Source: Legionella_C sp963803545
GTDB lineage: Bacteria; Pseudomonadota; Gammaproteobacteria; Legionellales; Legionellaceae
Reading direction: 5' to 3'
DNA length: 64,000 nucleotides
Assembly: GCA_963803545.1 (NCBI GenBank)
Contig: CAWDMX010000004.1
Location: forward strand, 868,001-932,000
This document shows positions 55,691-64,000 of this stretch, piece after piece (the stretch's first letter is position 1; the number at the start of each line of letters is the position of its first letter). Below the pieces are notes generated by a model. That model was not told the origin of the DNA, did not search any database, and saw only the letters and a list, made by a program, of their open reading frames with translations. Position numbers and translations under genes: made by a program.

Positions 55691-55918
55691 ATGAAATTAT
55701 TAGCGGGGTTCATTGTATTAACCTTTAGCACGGTAGCCACAGCAGCTGATATTCCAACTTATATAGAAGGTGCACAGCACCTAACGCAAGAGGAATGCCT
55801 TATACGCACCTCAAACGAATGCATTTCCTCGGTTTGCCCAACCTCTAGTGACACCGATTGCAACGAAAAGTGCAAGGCCGCAGCGGTTGATCAATGCAAA
55901 GAAAGCACCGAAGAATAG
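55691..55918 (+). CDS. Small secreted Cys-rich protein, unknown
   Basis: A 75-residue protein with signal peptide (MKLLAGFIVLTFSTVATA, cleavage near TAA-D). The mature 56 residues hold six cysteines (ECLIRTSNEC, SVCPTSSDTDC, KCKAAAVDQC), so three disulfides are likely, plus an acidic tail. AAGGA is seven bases before ATG. It is not recognised; the Cys spacing recalls small periplasmic metal or redox proteins, without a real match. Confidence 0.7.
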   Translation: MKLLAGFIVLTFSTVATAADIPTYIEGAQHLTQEECLIRTSNECISSVCPTSSDTDCNEKCKAAAVDQCKESTEE

Positions 55919-55929
55919 AAGGCGGGAAA

Positions 55930-56202
55930 ATGGATGAAGACAGCGAATTGAGCGATGAGGAAATCCGGGCTTTATTACAGCCTTCCTCTGCCGAAACGCT
56001 GCAGACTCCTTTAAAAATATCTCTTGCGCTGCCTTCGCTCCAACTCAATTCAAAGCAATTAGCCTCACTTCAAGACAATAGATTCCTTGAGATAGCCTGC
56101 ACTATTCACACGCTTGCTCCCGTTGTTGTTAGTGGTGAAACCCCTGCCACGGCGACTATTGTTGCCCAAGGTAATGCGCTCACTCTGTTGCTTCAAATCT
56201 AG
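55930..56202 (+). CDS. Small protein, possibly FliM/FliN-related
   Basis: A 90-residue protein starting at ATG 55930, eleven bases after the cysteine-rich gene. Its start, LSDEEIRALLQPS, resembles the N-terminal CheY-binding element of FliM (LSQDEIDALL), and the C-terminal half (PLKISLALPSLQL, ATATIVAQGNALTLLLQI) could be a reduced SpoA-type strand domain as in FliN. It lies 91 bases upstream of fleN. The family is not secure; a flagellar switch accessory is only a suggestion from the context. Confidence 0.45.
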   Translation: MDEDSELSDEEIRALLQPSSAETLQTPLKISLALPSLQLNSKQLASLQDNRFLEIACTIHTLAPVVVSGETPATATIVAQGNALTLLLQI

Positions 56203-56293
56203 ATGTACCAATCAATCGTATCCTCAAAATTACAGTGCACGTTTGGCATACATCATGCATTACTAAATTATAACCCTTTACTCTGTCATTATT

Positions 56294-57127
56294 ATGAATA
56301 AATTCGTTAAGGTAATTGCTGTTACAGCGGGTAAAGGCGGTGTTGGAAAATCCACCATAGCCTTAAATCTGGCTATTGCGCATGCCTTTGAAGGAAAAAA
56401 AGTTTTATTGATGGATGCAGACTTAGGACTTGCCAATATTGATATACTGCTAAATTTAACAGTAACCAAAAATTTGTCGCACGTGTTGCAAGGAAACGCA
56501 ACTTTAGCAGAAATTATAATTGAAGGACCGCTGGGAATTAAAATAATCCCCGCAGCTTCTGGAACCGATTACATGACGCAATTAAGCCAAGCTGAGCATG
56601 CGGGTATTATCAACTCATTCAATGAGTTAACAGAAAATTTTGATTATATGATTATTGATACTGCAGCCGGAATTTCTGAAACAGTGTTAAGTTTTACCCG
56701 TTCAGCCCAAGAGGTTATTGTGGTAGTTTGTGATGAACCCACATCAATAACCGATTCCTATGCGCTTATTAAAGTAATGCGCAAGCGATTTGAATGGACG
56801 CACTTTCATATTATTGCCAACATGGTACGCAGTTACAGTGAGGGGCGGGATTTATTCAATCGGCTTTACAAAGTTGCCGAGCAGTTTTTAGACGTGCGTT
56901 TGGATTATTTGGGCGCATTATCCTTTGATACCATGGTTCATCAAGCAATAAAAAAACAACAGGCCTTCTTTATTGCGTACCCTGAAAGTCCTGCATCCCG
57001 AGCAATTTCCTCGATTGCGGCCTCCATGAACAAGTGGAGTTTTGATGAAGGATTGGGCGGCAATACCAGTTTTTTTTTAGAGCGCTTAGTGGCGCAAGGC
57101 GCCAATAATAAAAATACGAATTTTTAA
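56294..57127 (+). CDS. fleN: Flagellar number regulator FleN/FlhG
   Basis: A 277-residue MinD-like ATPase with the deviant Walker A GKGGVGKST (about residues 13-21), switch I DADLGLANIDILL and switch II DYMIIDTAAGIS. It restrains flagellar number and acts with FlhF and the master regulator FleQ. The C-terminal MSFDTMVHQAIKK-like region and a hydrophobic terminal helix fit FleN. The usual flhF upstream is absent; fliA follows after 11 bases. Confidence 0.93.
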   Translation: MNKFVKVIAVTAGKGGVGKSTIALNLAIAHAFEGKKVLLMDADLGLANIDILLNLTVTKNLSHVLQGNATLAEIIIEGPLGIKIIPAASGTDYMTQLSQAEHAGIINSFNELTENFDYMIIDTAAGISETVLSFTRSAQEVIVVVCDEPTSITDSYALIKVMRKRFEWTHFHIIANMVRSYSEGRDLFNRLYKVAEQFLDVRLDYLGALSFDTMVHQAIKKQQAFFIAYPESPASRAISSIAASMNKWSFDEGLGGNTSFFLERLVAQGANNKNTNF

Positions 57128-57138
57128 AGGAGAAGCCC

Positions 57139-57852
57139 GTGGAAACTCCCATAGTTGCACCCGTTAAATATGCTCGCAAGCAAGAGGAGTATATTAAAAC
57201 ACACGCCCCTTTAGTCAAACGTATCGCCCGTTACCTGATGGTTCGATTACCGCAATCGGTGCAAATTGATGATTTATTGCAAGCCGGTATGATTGGGCTT
57301 TTAGAAGCGGTTAAACATTACGATGAAAGCAAGGGGGCGGCTTTTGAAACCTACGCAACGATTCGCGTACGTGGGCATATGCTTGATGAAATTCGGAATA
57401 ATGATTGGATACCTCGCAGCGTGCATCGCAATGCCCGAACTATTGCCGCCGCGGTTGCGCGCGTTGAGAATCGCTGCGGTCACGATGCGCGTGATTCAGA
57501 AATAGCCGCTGAATTAAATCTAACACTCGACGACTACTACAGCTTACTTAAAGACGCCGCAGGCAGCCACGTGTTTGGTTTTGATGATTTGGGTGGCGAG
57601 GAGTCGGTTAAGGGAGATATCCTCGGTGAATTGGAGCCACACAATGCAATTTTACGCGCCGACCAGCAACACGAATTAGCGACAATAATCAGTTCCTTGC
57701 CTAAAAATGAACAAATGGTTTTAGCTCTGTATTATCAGCACGATCTCAATTTGAAAGAAATTGGCGAGGTCCTGGGGGTTAGTGAGTCTCGGGTATCACA
57801 GATTCACACGCAAGCAACGCTACGCATCAAAGCGCGGTTTCAAGCGATATAA
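57139..57852 (+). CDS. fliA: Flagellar sigma factor FliA (sigma-28)
   Basis: A 237-residue sigma-70 group 3 factor. Region 2: LVKRIARYLMVRLP, DDLLQAGMIGLLEAVKHYDES and YATIRVRGHMLDEIRNNDW. Region 3 is about residues 95-150, and region 4 has EIGEVLGVSESRVSQIHTQA. It transcribes late flagellar genes and is held by FlgM. AGGAG precedes the start. It is 11 bases from fleN, as in other polar-flagellated gammaproteobacteria. Confidence 0.95.
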   Translation: METPIVAPVKYARKQEEYIKTHAPLVKRIARYLMVRLPQSVQIDDLLQAGMIGLLEAVKHYDESKGAAFETYATIRVRGHMLDEIRNNDWIPRSVHRNARTIAAAVARVENRCGHDARDSEIAAELNLTLDDYYSLLKDAAGSHVFGFDDLGGEESVKGDILGELEPHNAILRADQQHELATIISSLPKNEQMVLALYYQHDLNLKEIGEVLGVSESRVSQIHTQATLRIKARFQAI

Positions 57853-57914
57853 ATTATAGCATCACTTACTGATTCACGTTACACTACGCCCACTATTTTT
57901 TCGCAGGGCTTACC

Positions 57915-59022
57915 ATGTTAGAATCCAATCAAACCGGCTTGAATTTGAACGACTTCACGCGAAGAATTACCGACCTTTGGGGGTATCTTTGACGTTGATA
58001 GTAAACACGAACGTCTAGAAGAAGTTAATCGCGAGCTTGAGTCCAACACGATTTGGAACGAGCCTGAACGTGCGCAAGCCCTTGGTCGCGAAAAAACAGC
58101 GTTGGAAGCGGTTGTTTTAGTTCTACTGCATTTAAAAACTACGCTACACGATTTACAAGAATTATTCACCTTGGCGCGAGAGGAAGGCGACGATTCCACG
58201 ATTACGGATATCAGCCGGGACCTCATTACTATTCAAAAGCAAATTGAAAACTTAGAGTTTCAGCGCATGTTTTCAGGAGCGATGGATAAATCCAACGCCT
58301 ATCTCGATATTCAATCGGGTTCCGGTGGAACCGAGGCGCAAGATTGGGCGGAAATGATCTTACGCATGTACCTGCGTTGGGGTGAGCAACACGGCTTTAC
58401 TGTCGATTTGGTTGAGTGTTCAGCCGGTGATGTTGCGGGAATTAAAAGTGCGACAGTCTATTTTGTTGGTGAGTACGCCTACGGCTGGCTGCGTACCGAA
58501 ACCGGTGTGCACCGGTTGGTGCGAAAATCACCTTTTGACTCCGGCAATAGACGGCATACCTCGTTTGCGTCTGTTTTTGTTTCTGCAGAAATTGACGATG
58601 ATATTGCTATAGACATTAATCCGGCCGATTTACGCATTGATACCTATCGGGCATCCGGAGCCGGAGGACAGCACGTAAATCGGACGGATTCCGCGGTACG
58701 CATTACCCATAATCCCTCGGGAATCGTGGTCCAATGCCAAAACGATCGCAGTCAGCATAAAAATAAAGATCAGGCCATGAAGCAATTACGCGCCAAACTG
58801 TATGAGATGGAGTTGCAAAAAAAACAAGCCGCGCAACAAGCTTTAGAAGCTACAAAAGCAGACATAGGATGGGGCTCCCAAATTCGCTCCTATGTTTTAG
58901 ATCAATCGCGGGTGAAAGATTTGCGTACGGGTGTTGAAACCAGTAATACGCAAGCCGTGCTTGATGGAAGTTTAGATCAATTTATTGAAGCCAGTTTAAA
59001 AGCAGGAGTTGATACAAAATGA
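57915..59022 (+). CDS. prfB: Peptide chain release factor 2, programmed frameshift
   Basis: Release factor 2, decoding UAA and UGA. The gene begins at ATG 57915, and 25 codons later meets an in-frame UGA (57990-57992). A +1 shift on CTT continues as DVDSKHERLEEVNRELE and runs to 59022. The main frame has the catalytic GGQ loop (GAGGQHVNRTDSAVRI) and the SPF-type anticodon motif in VRKSPFDSGNRRHTS. It regulates itself: low RF2 slows UGA reading and promotes the shift. It overlaps lysS by four bases. Confidence 0.96.
57981..57993 (+). promoter_or_regulatory. RF2 +1 frameshift site
   Basis: GGG-TAT-CTT-TGA-C preceded by TTTGG. CTT-TGA is the slippery pair and the G run before TAT is the Shine-Dalgarno-like stimulator. 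E. coli has AGGGGG, here TGGGGG. Confidence 0.93.
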
Positions 59023-60512
59023 GTGAAGAATACCTTGATGAAAGTGAAGTTTATCATGTTCGAAAACAAAAATTAGCCCAATTACGTGAGACGGGATTTA
59101 ACTTTCCGAATCAATTCCGCCGTCAACATTTAGCACAAACCTTAAGCAACCAATACCAAGAAAAGGATAAAGCGGAATTGGCCGAAATGGTTGTACACGT
59201 TGTCGTTTCCGGTCGGATTGTGCTGCGTCGCGTGATGGGAAAGGCGAGTTTTTTTCATATCCAAGATACCTCGGGACGCTTGCAAATATATATAAAACAA
59301 AATGAACGCCCTGATCTCTATGAACAATTTAAGACCTGGGATCTGGGGGATATTGTTGGTGTAAAAGGACAGCTTTTTAAAACCAATACTAACGAGCTAA
59401 GTGTGCATGCAGAAGACGTTCAGTTACTAACCAAATCCTTACGTCCTCTGCCCGATAAATTTCACGGCCTGACGGATTTAGAAATGCGCTATCGCAAGCG
59501 CTATGTGGATTTAATTGCCAACGAAGAGTCGCGGCGAACTTTTATTATCCGTTCGCAACTTATTAAAGCCTTTCGCCAATTTATGGACGCGCAGCAATTT
59601 TTAGAAGTAGAAACACCCATGATGCACCCTATTCCAGGGGGCGCTATTGCGCGGCCGTTCATCACCCACCACAACAGTTTAGACATGCAAATGTTTTTAC
59701 GCATTGCACCCGAGTTGTATTTAAAACGCCTAGTAGTTGGTGGTTTTGAGCGCGTTTATGAAATTAATCGTAATTTTCGCAATGAAGGAATTTCAACGCG
59801 GCATAATCCAGAATTTACCATGGTTGAATTTTATCAAGCGTACGCCGATTACCACGACATGATGAATTTGACCGAGCAATTGATGCGTCATCTTTGTGAT
59901 GTGGTCTTAGGAACGCGTTCTATAACCTATCAAGGCGTTGTCTTAGATTTTGCGGCCGATTTTAAAAAAATGACCGTTTCTCAAGCAATCCTTGCGCATC
60001 ACCCCGACATTAGCGCGGCTCAAATTAGCACCATTGACGACTGTCGTTTGCAACTTAATCGCTTGCAACTACCTTACAAAGAGAGTGATGGTCTTGGCAA
60101 ACTAATGATGATAATTTTTGAAGAAACCGTTGAACATTTATTAATTCAACCGACTTTTATTACCAATTATCCGACGGAAATTTCCCCTCTTGCCCGACGA
60201 TGTGATAATAATCCCGAAGAGACCGACAGGTTTGAGTTTTTTATTGGTGGACGCGAGATTGCCAATGGCTTTTCCGAGTTAAACGACGCCGAAGATCAAG
60301 CCGCGCGTTTTCAACAACAGGTTGCTGAAAAAGACGCGGGTGACCTTGAAGCTATGCATTTTGATAGCGATTACATTGAGGCTCTTGAATACGGTATGCC
60401 ACCAACTGCTGGCGAGGGAATCGGCATTGATCGTTTAGTCATGCTCTTTACCAACGCGCCATCAATCCGCGATGTAATTTTGTTCCCCCAACTACGGCGT
60501 GATAATCAATAA
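59019..60512 (+). CDS. lysS: Lysyl-tRNA synthetase, class II
   Basis: A 497-residue class IIb synthetase. N-terminal OB domain (GRIVLRRVMGKASFFHIQDTS), then core motif 2 RNFRNEGISTRHNPEFTM and motif 3 GEGIGIDRLVMLFT. It charges tRNA-Lys. Length is usual. Overlaps prfB by four bases, the common prfB-lysS arrangement. Confidence 0.97.
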   Translation: MSEEYLDESEVYHVRKQKLAQLRETGFNFPNQFRRQHLAQTLSNQYQEKDKAELAEMVVHVVVSGRIVLRRVMGKASFFHIQDTSGRLQIYIKQNERPDLYEQFKTWDLGDIVGVKGQLFKTNTNELSVHAEDVQLLTKSLRPLPDKFHGLTDLEMRYRKRYVDLIANEESRRTFIIRSQLIKAFRQFMDAQQFLEVETPMMHPIPGGAIARPFITHHNSLDMQMFLRIAPELYLKRLVVGGFERVYEINRNFRNEGISTRHNPEFTMVEFYQAYADYHDMMNLTEQLMRHLCDVVLGTRSITYQGVVLDFAADFKKMTVSQAILAHHPDISAAQISTIDDCRLQLNRLQLPYKESDGLGKLMMIIFEETVEHLLIQPTFITNYPTEISPLARRCDNNPEETDRFEFFIGGREIANGFSELNDAEDQAARFQQQVAEKDAGDLEAMHFDSDYIEALEYGMPPTAGEGIGIDRLVMLFTNAPSIRDVILFPQLRRDNQ

Positions 60513-60526
60513 GCTTGGAGACTGTA

Positions 60527-61375
60527 ATGGACTACGCTACACAATTACGGAAATTAATAAGCACTCATAAAATTTTAGTTGCACCGGGGGTTTTTGATGG
60601 ACTCTCGGCGCTGCTAGCGCAGCAAGCTGGTTTTTCACTTGTTTACGCGAGTGGCGGTGCGATTGCACGCAGTTTTGGCTACCCTGACATTGGCTTATTA
60701 ACCCTCTCGGAGGTTTCTTCGGTAATAACCACAATCGTTGCACAAAGTGCGCTTCCGGTTATAGCCGATGCGGATACAGGTTTTGGTAACGCGATTAATG
60801 TTCGACGCACCATTGAGTGTTTTGAACGCGCGGGAGTTGCCGGATTGCATTTGGAAGATCAAACGTTTCCAAAACGTTGCGGTCACCTAAATGATAAATC
60901 AATTATCTCGACCCATGAAATGTGTCTTAAAATTAAAGTTGCCCGAGCAACGCTGTCCAATCCTGAGGTGTTAATTATTGCGCGCACGGATGCTATTGCC
61001 GTTGAGGGCTTTGCTGCCGCTATTCAACGCGCGAACGCCTATACTGCGGCCGGCGCGGATATGATTTTTATTGAAGCACCTGAGACGGTCGAGCAAATTG
61101 AAGCTATTGCAAAGCAGGTTAAGGTTCCAAAACTAATTAATATGTTTCATGGCGGTAAAACGCCATTACTTTCAGTCGCTCGCTTGCAGGAACTGGGTTA
61201 TTCTGTCGTTATCATTCCCTCTGATTTGCAAAGAGCCACTATCAAAGCCATGCAAAAAACATTAGCCGTTATCAAAGAAAAGGGCAACAGCGAAACCATT
61301 GATGCGCAATTAACGAGCTTTGCCGAACGGGAAATTATTGTTAAAACCAAAGAGTATCTGGCTATTTCCGAATAG
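60527..61375 (+). CDS. Isocitrate lyase/PEP-mutase family, PrpB-like
   Basis: A 282-residue TIM-barrel enzyme. It has the metal-binding DADTGFGN (about residues 81-88), GLHLEDQ and the catalytic-cysteine loop FPKRCGHLND (about 117-126), then IARTDAIAVEGFA. The KRCGH loop is typical of 2-methylisocitrate lyase and related C-C lyases. No prpC, prpD or other methylcitrate gene is near, so oxaloacetate decarboxylase or another 2-methylmalate-type lyase is equally possible. GGAG lies six bases before ATG 60527, preferred to the TTG at 60515. Confidence 0.85.
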   Translation: MDYATQLRKLISTHKILVAPGVFDGLSALLAQQAGFSLVYASGGAIARSFGYPDIGLLTLSEVSSVITTIVAQSALPVIADADTGFGNAINVRRTIECFERAGVAGLHLEDQTFPKRCGHLNDKSIISTHEMCLKIKVARATLSNPEVLIIARTDAIAVEGFAAAIQRANAYTAAGADMIFIEAPETVEQIEAIAKQVKVPKLINMFHGGKTPLLSVARLQELGYSVVIIPSDLQRATIKAMQKTLAVIKEKGNSETIDAQLTSFAEREIIVKTKEYLAISE

Positions 61376-61484
61376 TTCAGCGCCGCCGGAAGCAATCAAA
61401 CCGCGATGGGTCATTAATTTTTTCGGCTGCTCTCAGTATTTTTTGAACGAGCCTACCAATGCGCCAGGTAGGCAGCGTCAATCT

Positions 61485-64000
61485 TTAATCAATTATGAGC
61501 ATTTTTTTAAGGCAGCTGAGCCTTTCGGAAAAATCATCAGGAATCACCCCGCCACCTTGCGCCATATCGTCTCGCCCACCACCTTTTCCACAGAGTTGTT
61601 TTACAAGTTTTGGGGCGCTAATTTCTTGGTCAATTAAGGGCTTACTAACACTGGCTATAATATTTATTTTATCAGCGCTGATGGTATACAAAACAACCAC
61701 GGCATTAGGCAACTGCGATTTTAACTGATCGATTGTCGAGCGTAATATTTGTGCATCGCCGTCTATTTTTTTAATGAGTATATTTTTCCCTTGAGAAACA
61801 ACCACCTCGCCCGCTAAATTTTTCCCAGACAAAGCTGCAAGCTCGGTTTGTAACTGTTGCGCGTGTCGTTCCTGTTGCTTATTTTCTTGCATAAATTGTT
61901 TGAGCTTATCAAGAAGTTGCGGCGTGTTTGTTTTCAATAATTGAGCGGCTTGTCCAAGTTGCGCCAACTGTTCATTAACCCATTGGAGGGCGTAAAAACC
62001 GGTAACCATTTCAATACGACGCACCCCACTCGCAATACCGTATTCGGCTACAATCTTGAACAAACCTAAATCGCCCGTGCGGCAAGCATGGGTACCGCCG
62101 CACAGCTCTTTAGAAAGCTCGCCCATAGTAAGCACCCGAACGGTCTCACAATATTTTTCGCCAAATAAAGCCATTGCCCCATCATTTTTAGCGTCGTCTA
62201 AGGACATTTCTTGTGTTTGCACGACGACGTTTGCACGGATGTAATCGTTAACCTGTTGTTCAATGGTGGCCAACTGCGCCGGAGTTACGGCCTCAAAATG
62301 TGAAAAATCAAAGCGCGCCCTACTTGCGTCGACTAAGGACCCTTTCTGTTGCACGTGCGCGCCTAGCTGTATCTTCAATACCGCATGCAATAAATGCGTT
62401 GCGGTATGATTAAGACGAATCGCTGAGCGTCGTTCGCTGTCTATTTCGGCAATCACCTCGGATTGATTGGCGAGGCTTCCGGATAGCATTTTACCCAAAT
62501 GAAAAACAGCCTCTTTATTGCGTTGAGTATCCGTAACTTGAAATTTATTATCCGCAAAATAAATAAATCCTAAATCACCAACCTGGCCACCGCTTTCGGC
62601 ATAAAAAGGCGTATTATCGAGAATTATTACGCCTTTTTGACCCTTTGTTAGTTGCTCAACTTGCTTCCCATTATGCACCAACCCTATTATCGTACTCGGC
62701 ATAGACGCTGTATTATAACCATGAAAAACCGTACGTTCAGAACTTACCAGTTGCTGCGTGTAATCGGTCTCAAACGCATTGCCTAGTTGGGATTGCTGTC
62801 GCTGCTGTTGCATGCACAATTCGAAACCCACGGTATCAACCTCAAGTCCTTGTTCTCGAGCAATGTCCTCGGTCAAGTCTAGGGGAAAGCCGTAGGTGTC
62901 GTACAATTTAAAAGCCACATCGCCGGCAATTTTTGTCGTCGTAAGGTCTTCTATCTTCGATTTAAGCAGCAATAATCCCTGCTCAAGAGTGCGCGCGAAC
63001 TGCGTCTCTTCTTGTTCTAATAACTTTTCAATAAGCGTTTGATTGGTTTTTAGCTCGGGGTAGGCCGTACCCATTACCGCAATTAAAGGTGAAACCAAAC
63101 GAGAGTAGAAATGATCTTTTATGCCCAGCTTATTACCATGACGAATCGCGCGCCGGGTTATTCTACGCAACACATAACCTCGGCCTTCGTTACTGGGAAC
63201 AACTCCATCGGCTATCAAAAATGCGCAAGAGCGAATATGGTCTGCAATCACATTTAACGAAGGATTATCGATAGCCGCCTGTGGTACGTACTGATGTATA
63301 GCCTGAATCAGCTGCTTAAAACTATCAATTTGATAATTATTATGCACGCCTTGCACGACCGCAGTAATGCGCTCAAGACCCATCCCGGTGTCAACCGACG
63401 GTTTGGGCAAGGGATGAAGCTGTCCGCTTTTATCACGGTTGAATTGCATAAAAACTAAATTCCATATTTCTATATAGCGGTCACCGTCGGCGTCTGGGCT
63501 TCCGGGAGGGCCTCCTGGAATATCGGCACCGTGATCGTAGAATATTTCCGTGCATGGGCCACAAGGTCCAGTATCCCCCATTGACCAAAAATTATCTTTT
63601 TCGCCACAGCGTGAAAACCGTTGTGGCGAAATATTCATGTCTTTTAGCCAAATATCCGCGGTTTCTTCATCTCTTTCATAAACCGTAACCCACAATTTTT
63701 CTTCAGGCAGTTTCAAAACCTTCGTTAAAAATTCCCAAGCATAACCTATCGCTTCTTGTTTGAAATAGTCCCCAAAACTAAAATTACCCAACATCTCAAA
63801 AAAGGTATGATGCCGTGCCGTATAACCCACATTGTCTAAATCGTTGTGCTTCCCGCCGGCGCGAACACAGCGCTGCACACTAACAGCACGCGTGTAGGGT
63901 CGCGACTCTAGTCCTAGAAAATACTCTTTAAACTGCACCATTCCCGCATTTGTAAATAATAAACTGGGGTCGTTGTGCGGCACTAAAGAGCTGGAAGCGA
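61485..64000 (-). CDS. alaS: Alanyl-tRNA synthetase, 5' end outside window
   Basis: The frame is open to the window edge; the GTG at 63983 is internal, because the preceding codons read ASSSLV before PHNDPSLLFTNAGMVQF, matching the AlaS start region. About 838 residues are present out of about 870. Seen are the class II core, the editing-domain metal site (NHTATHLLHAV and CGGTHACRTGDL), and the C-terminal helical region ending with GGGRDDMAQGGG. It charges tRNA-Ala and edits Ser/Gly. Its promoter lies outside. Confidence 0.97.
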   Translation of the reverse strand, partial: ASSSLVPHNDPSLLFTNAGMVQFKEYFLGLESRPYTRAVSVQRCVRAGGKHNDLDNVGYTARHHTFFEMLGNFSFGDYFKQEAIGYAWEFLTKVLKLPEEKLWVTVYERDEETADIWLKDMNISPQRFSRCGEKDNFWSMGDTGPCGPCTEIFYDHGADIPGGPPGSPDADGDRYIEIWNLVFMQFNRDKSGQLHPLPKPSVDTGMGLERITAVVQGVHNNYQIDSFKQLIQAIHQYVPQAAIDNPSLNVIADHIRSCAFLIADGVVPSNEGRGYVLRRITRRAIRHGNKLGIKDHFYSRLVSPLIAVMGTAYPELKTNQTLIEKLLEQEETQFARTLEQGLLLLKSKIEDLTTTKIAGDVAFKLYDTYGFPLDLTEDIAREQGLEVDTVGFELCMQQQRQQSQLGNAFETDYTQQLVSSERTVFHGYNTASMPSTIIGLVHNGKQVEQLTKGQKGVIILDNTPFYAESGGQVGDLGFIYFADNKFQVTDTQRNKEAVFHLGKMLSGSLANQSEVIAEIDSERRSAIRLNHTATHLLHAVLKIQLGAHVQQKGSLVDASRARFDFSHFEAVTPAQLATIEQQVNDYIRANVVVQTQEMSLDDAKNDGAMALFGEKYCETVRVLTMGELSKELCGGTHACRTGDLGLFKIVAEYGIASGVRRIEMVTGFYALQWVNEQLAQLGQAAQLLKTNTPQLLDKLKQFMQENKQQERHAQQLQTELAALSGKNLAGEVVVSQGKNILIKKIDGDAQILRSTIDQLKSQLPNAVVVLYTISADKINIIASVSKPLIDQEISAPKLVKQLCGKGGGRDDMAQGGGVIPDDFSERLSCLKKMLIID

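Noticed and set aside
63960..63983. GTG start of alaS at 63983
   Set aside because: The frame remains open upstream with conserved AlaS residues; the gene continues beyond the window.

Overview
The window looks like a chromosomal segment of an AT-rich gammaproteobacterium of the Legionellales, Legionella-like or a close relative. Grounds, from family knowledge and not from any search: a eukaryote-type CD39/GDA1 NTPDase with signal peptide, an OTU-type cysteine protease resembling Legionella effectors, a fused aspartokinase/diaminopimelate decarboxylase, a queA-tgt-yajC-secD-secF block, FleN/FliA flagellar regulators and type IV minor pilins. No species can be named.

Layout. (1) 1-13290 is accessory and bounded on the right by a tRNA-Thr gene. 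It holds an IS3 OrfA, an OTU protease gene, a six-gene minus-strand operon (1874-6579) that I read as a graspetide-type (ATP-grasp) RiPP cluster, a divergent XRE/S24-like regulator with a palindrome-rich intergenic region, an orphan gene, thiopurine methyltransferase beside an IS256-derived MITE, two broken IS256 transposases, a GNAT acetyltransferase and an intact IS6 element. (2) 13291-30900 is mostly core: NTPDase, ComEC, purB-nadB-nadA, a MATE transporter, cold-shock protein, dgt-hisC-phhB, a minor-pilin trio, tRNA-Phe, YggX and a PilZ protein. (3) 31153-32043 is a frameshifted IS5-type element. (4) 32186-51397 is core: lolC-lolD, asnS, a BON protein and a hendecad-repeat membrane protein, lysC-lysA plus an AddA-like helicase-nuclease, secF/secD/yajC, a TGT-like pseudoenzyme, queA, an ABC-F protein and hemB. 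(5) 51398-64000 carries secreted proteins, a FadL-type porin, a DprE1/DprE2-like pair, fleN-fliA, prfB with its programmed frameshift, lysS, a PrpB-like lyase and the 3' part of alaS.

The most interesting system is the operon at 1874-6579. It encodes, in transcription order, a stand-alone Lon-protease-like domain, a secreted beta-helix-like protein, a 54-residue peptide with three heptad repeats rich in Asp, Glu and Lys, an unusual partner protein that looks like a degenerate ATP-grasp enzyme, a complete RimK-like ATP-grasp ligase, and a cyclic-peptide-type ABC exporter. Spacings of 1 to 16 bases, or overlaps, argue for one transcript. The peptide gene is short and easy to miss. The probable product is a side-chain-crosslinked exported peptide; its activity cannot be read from sequence.
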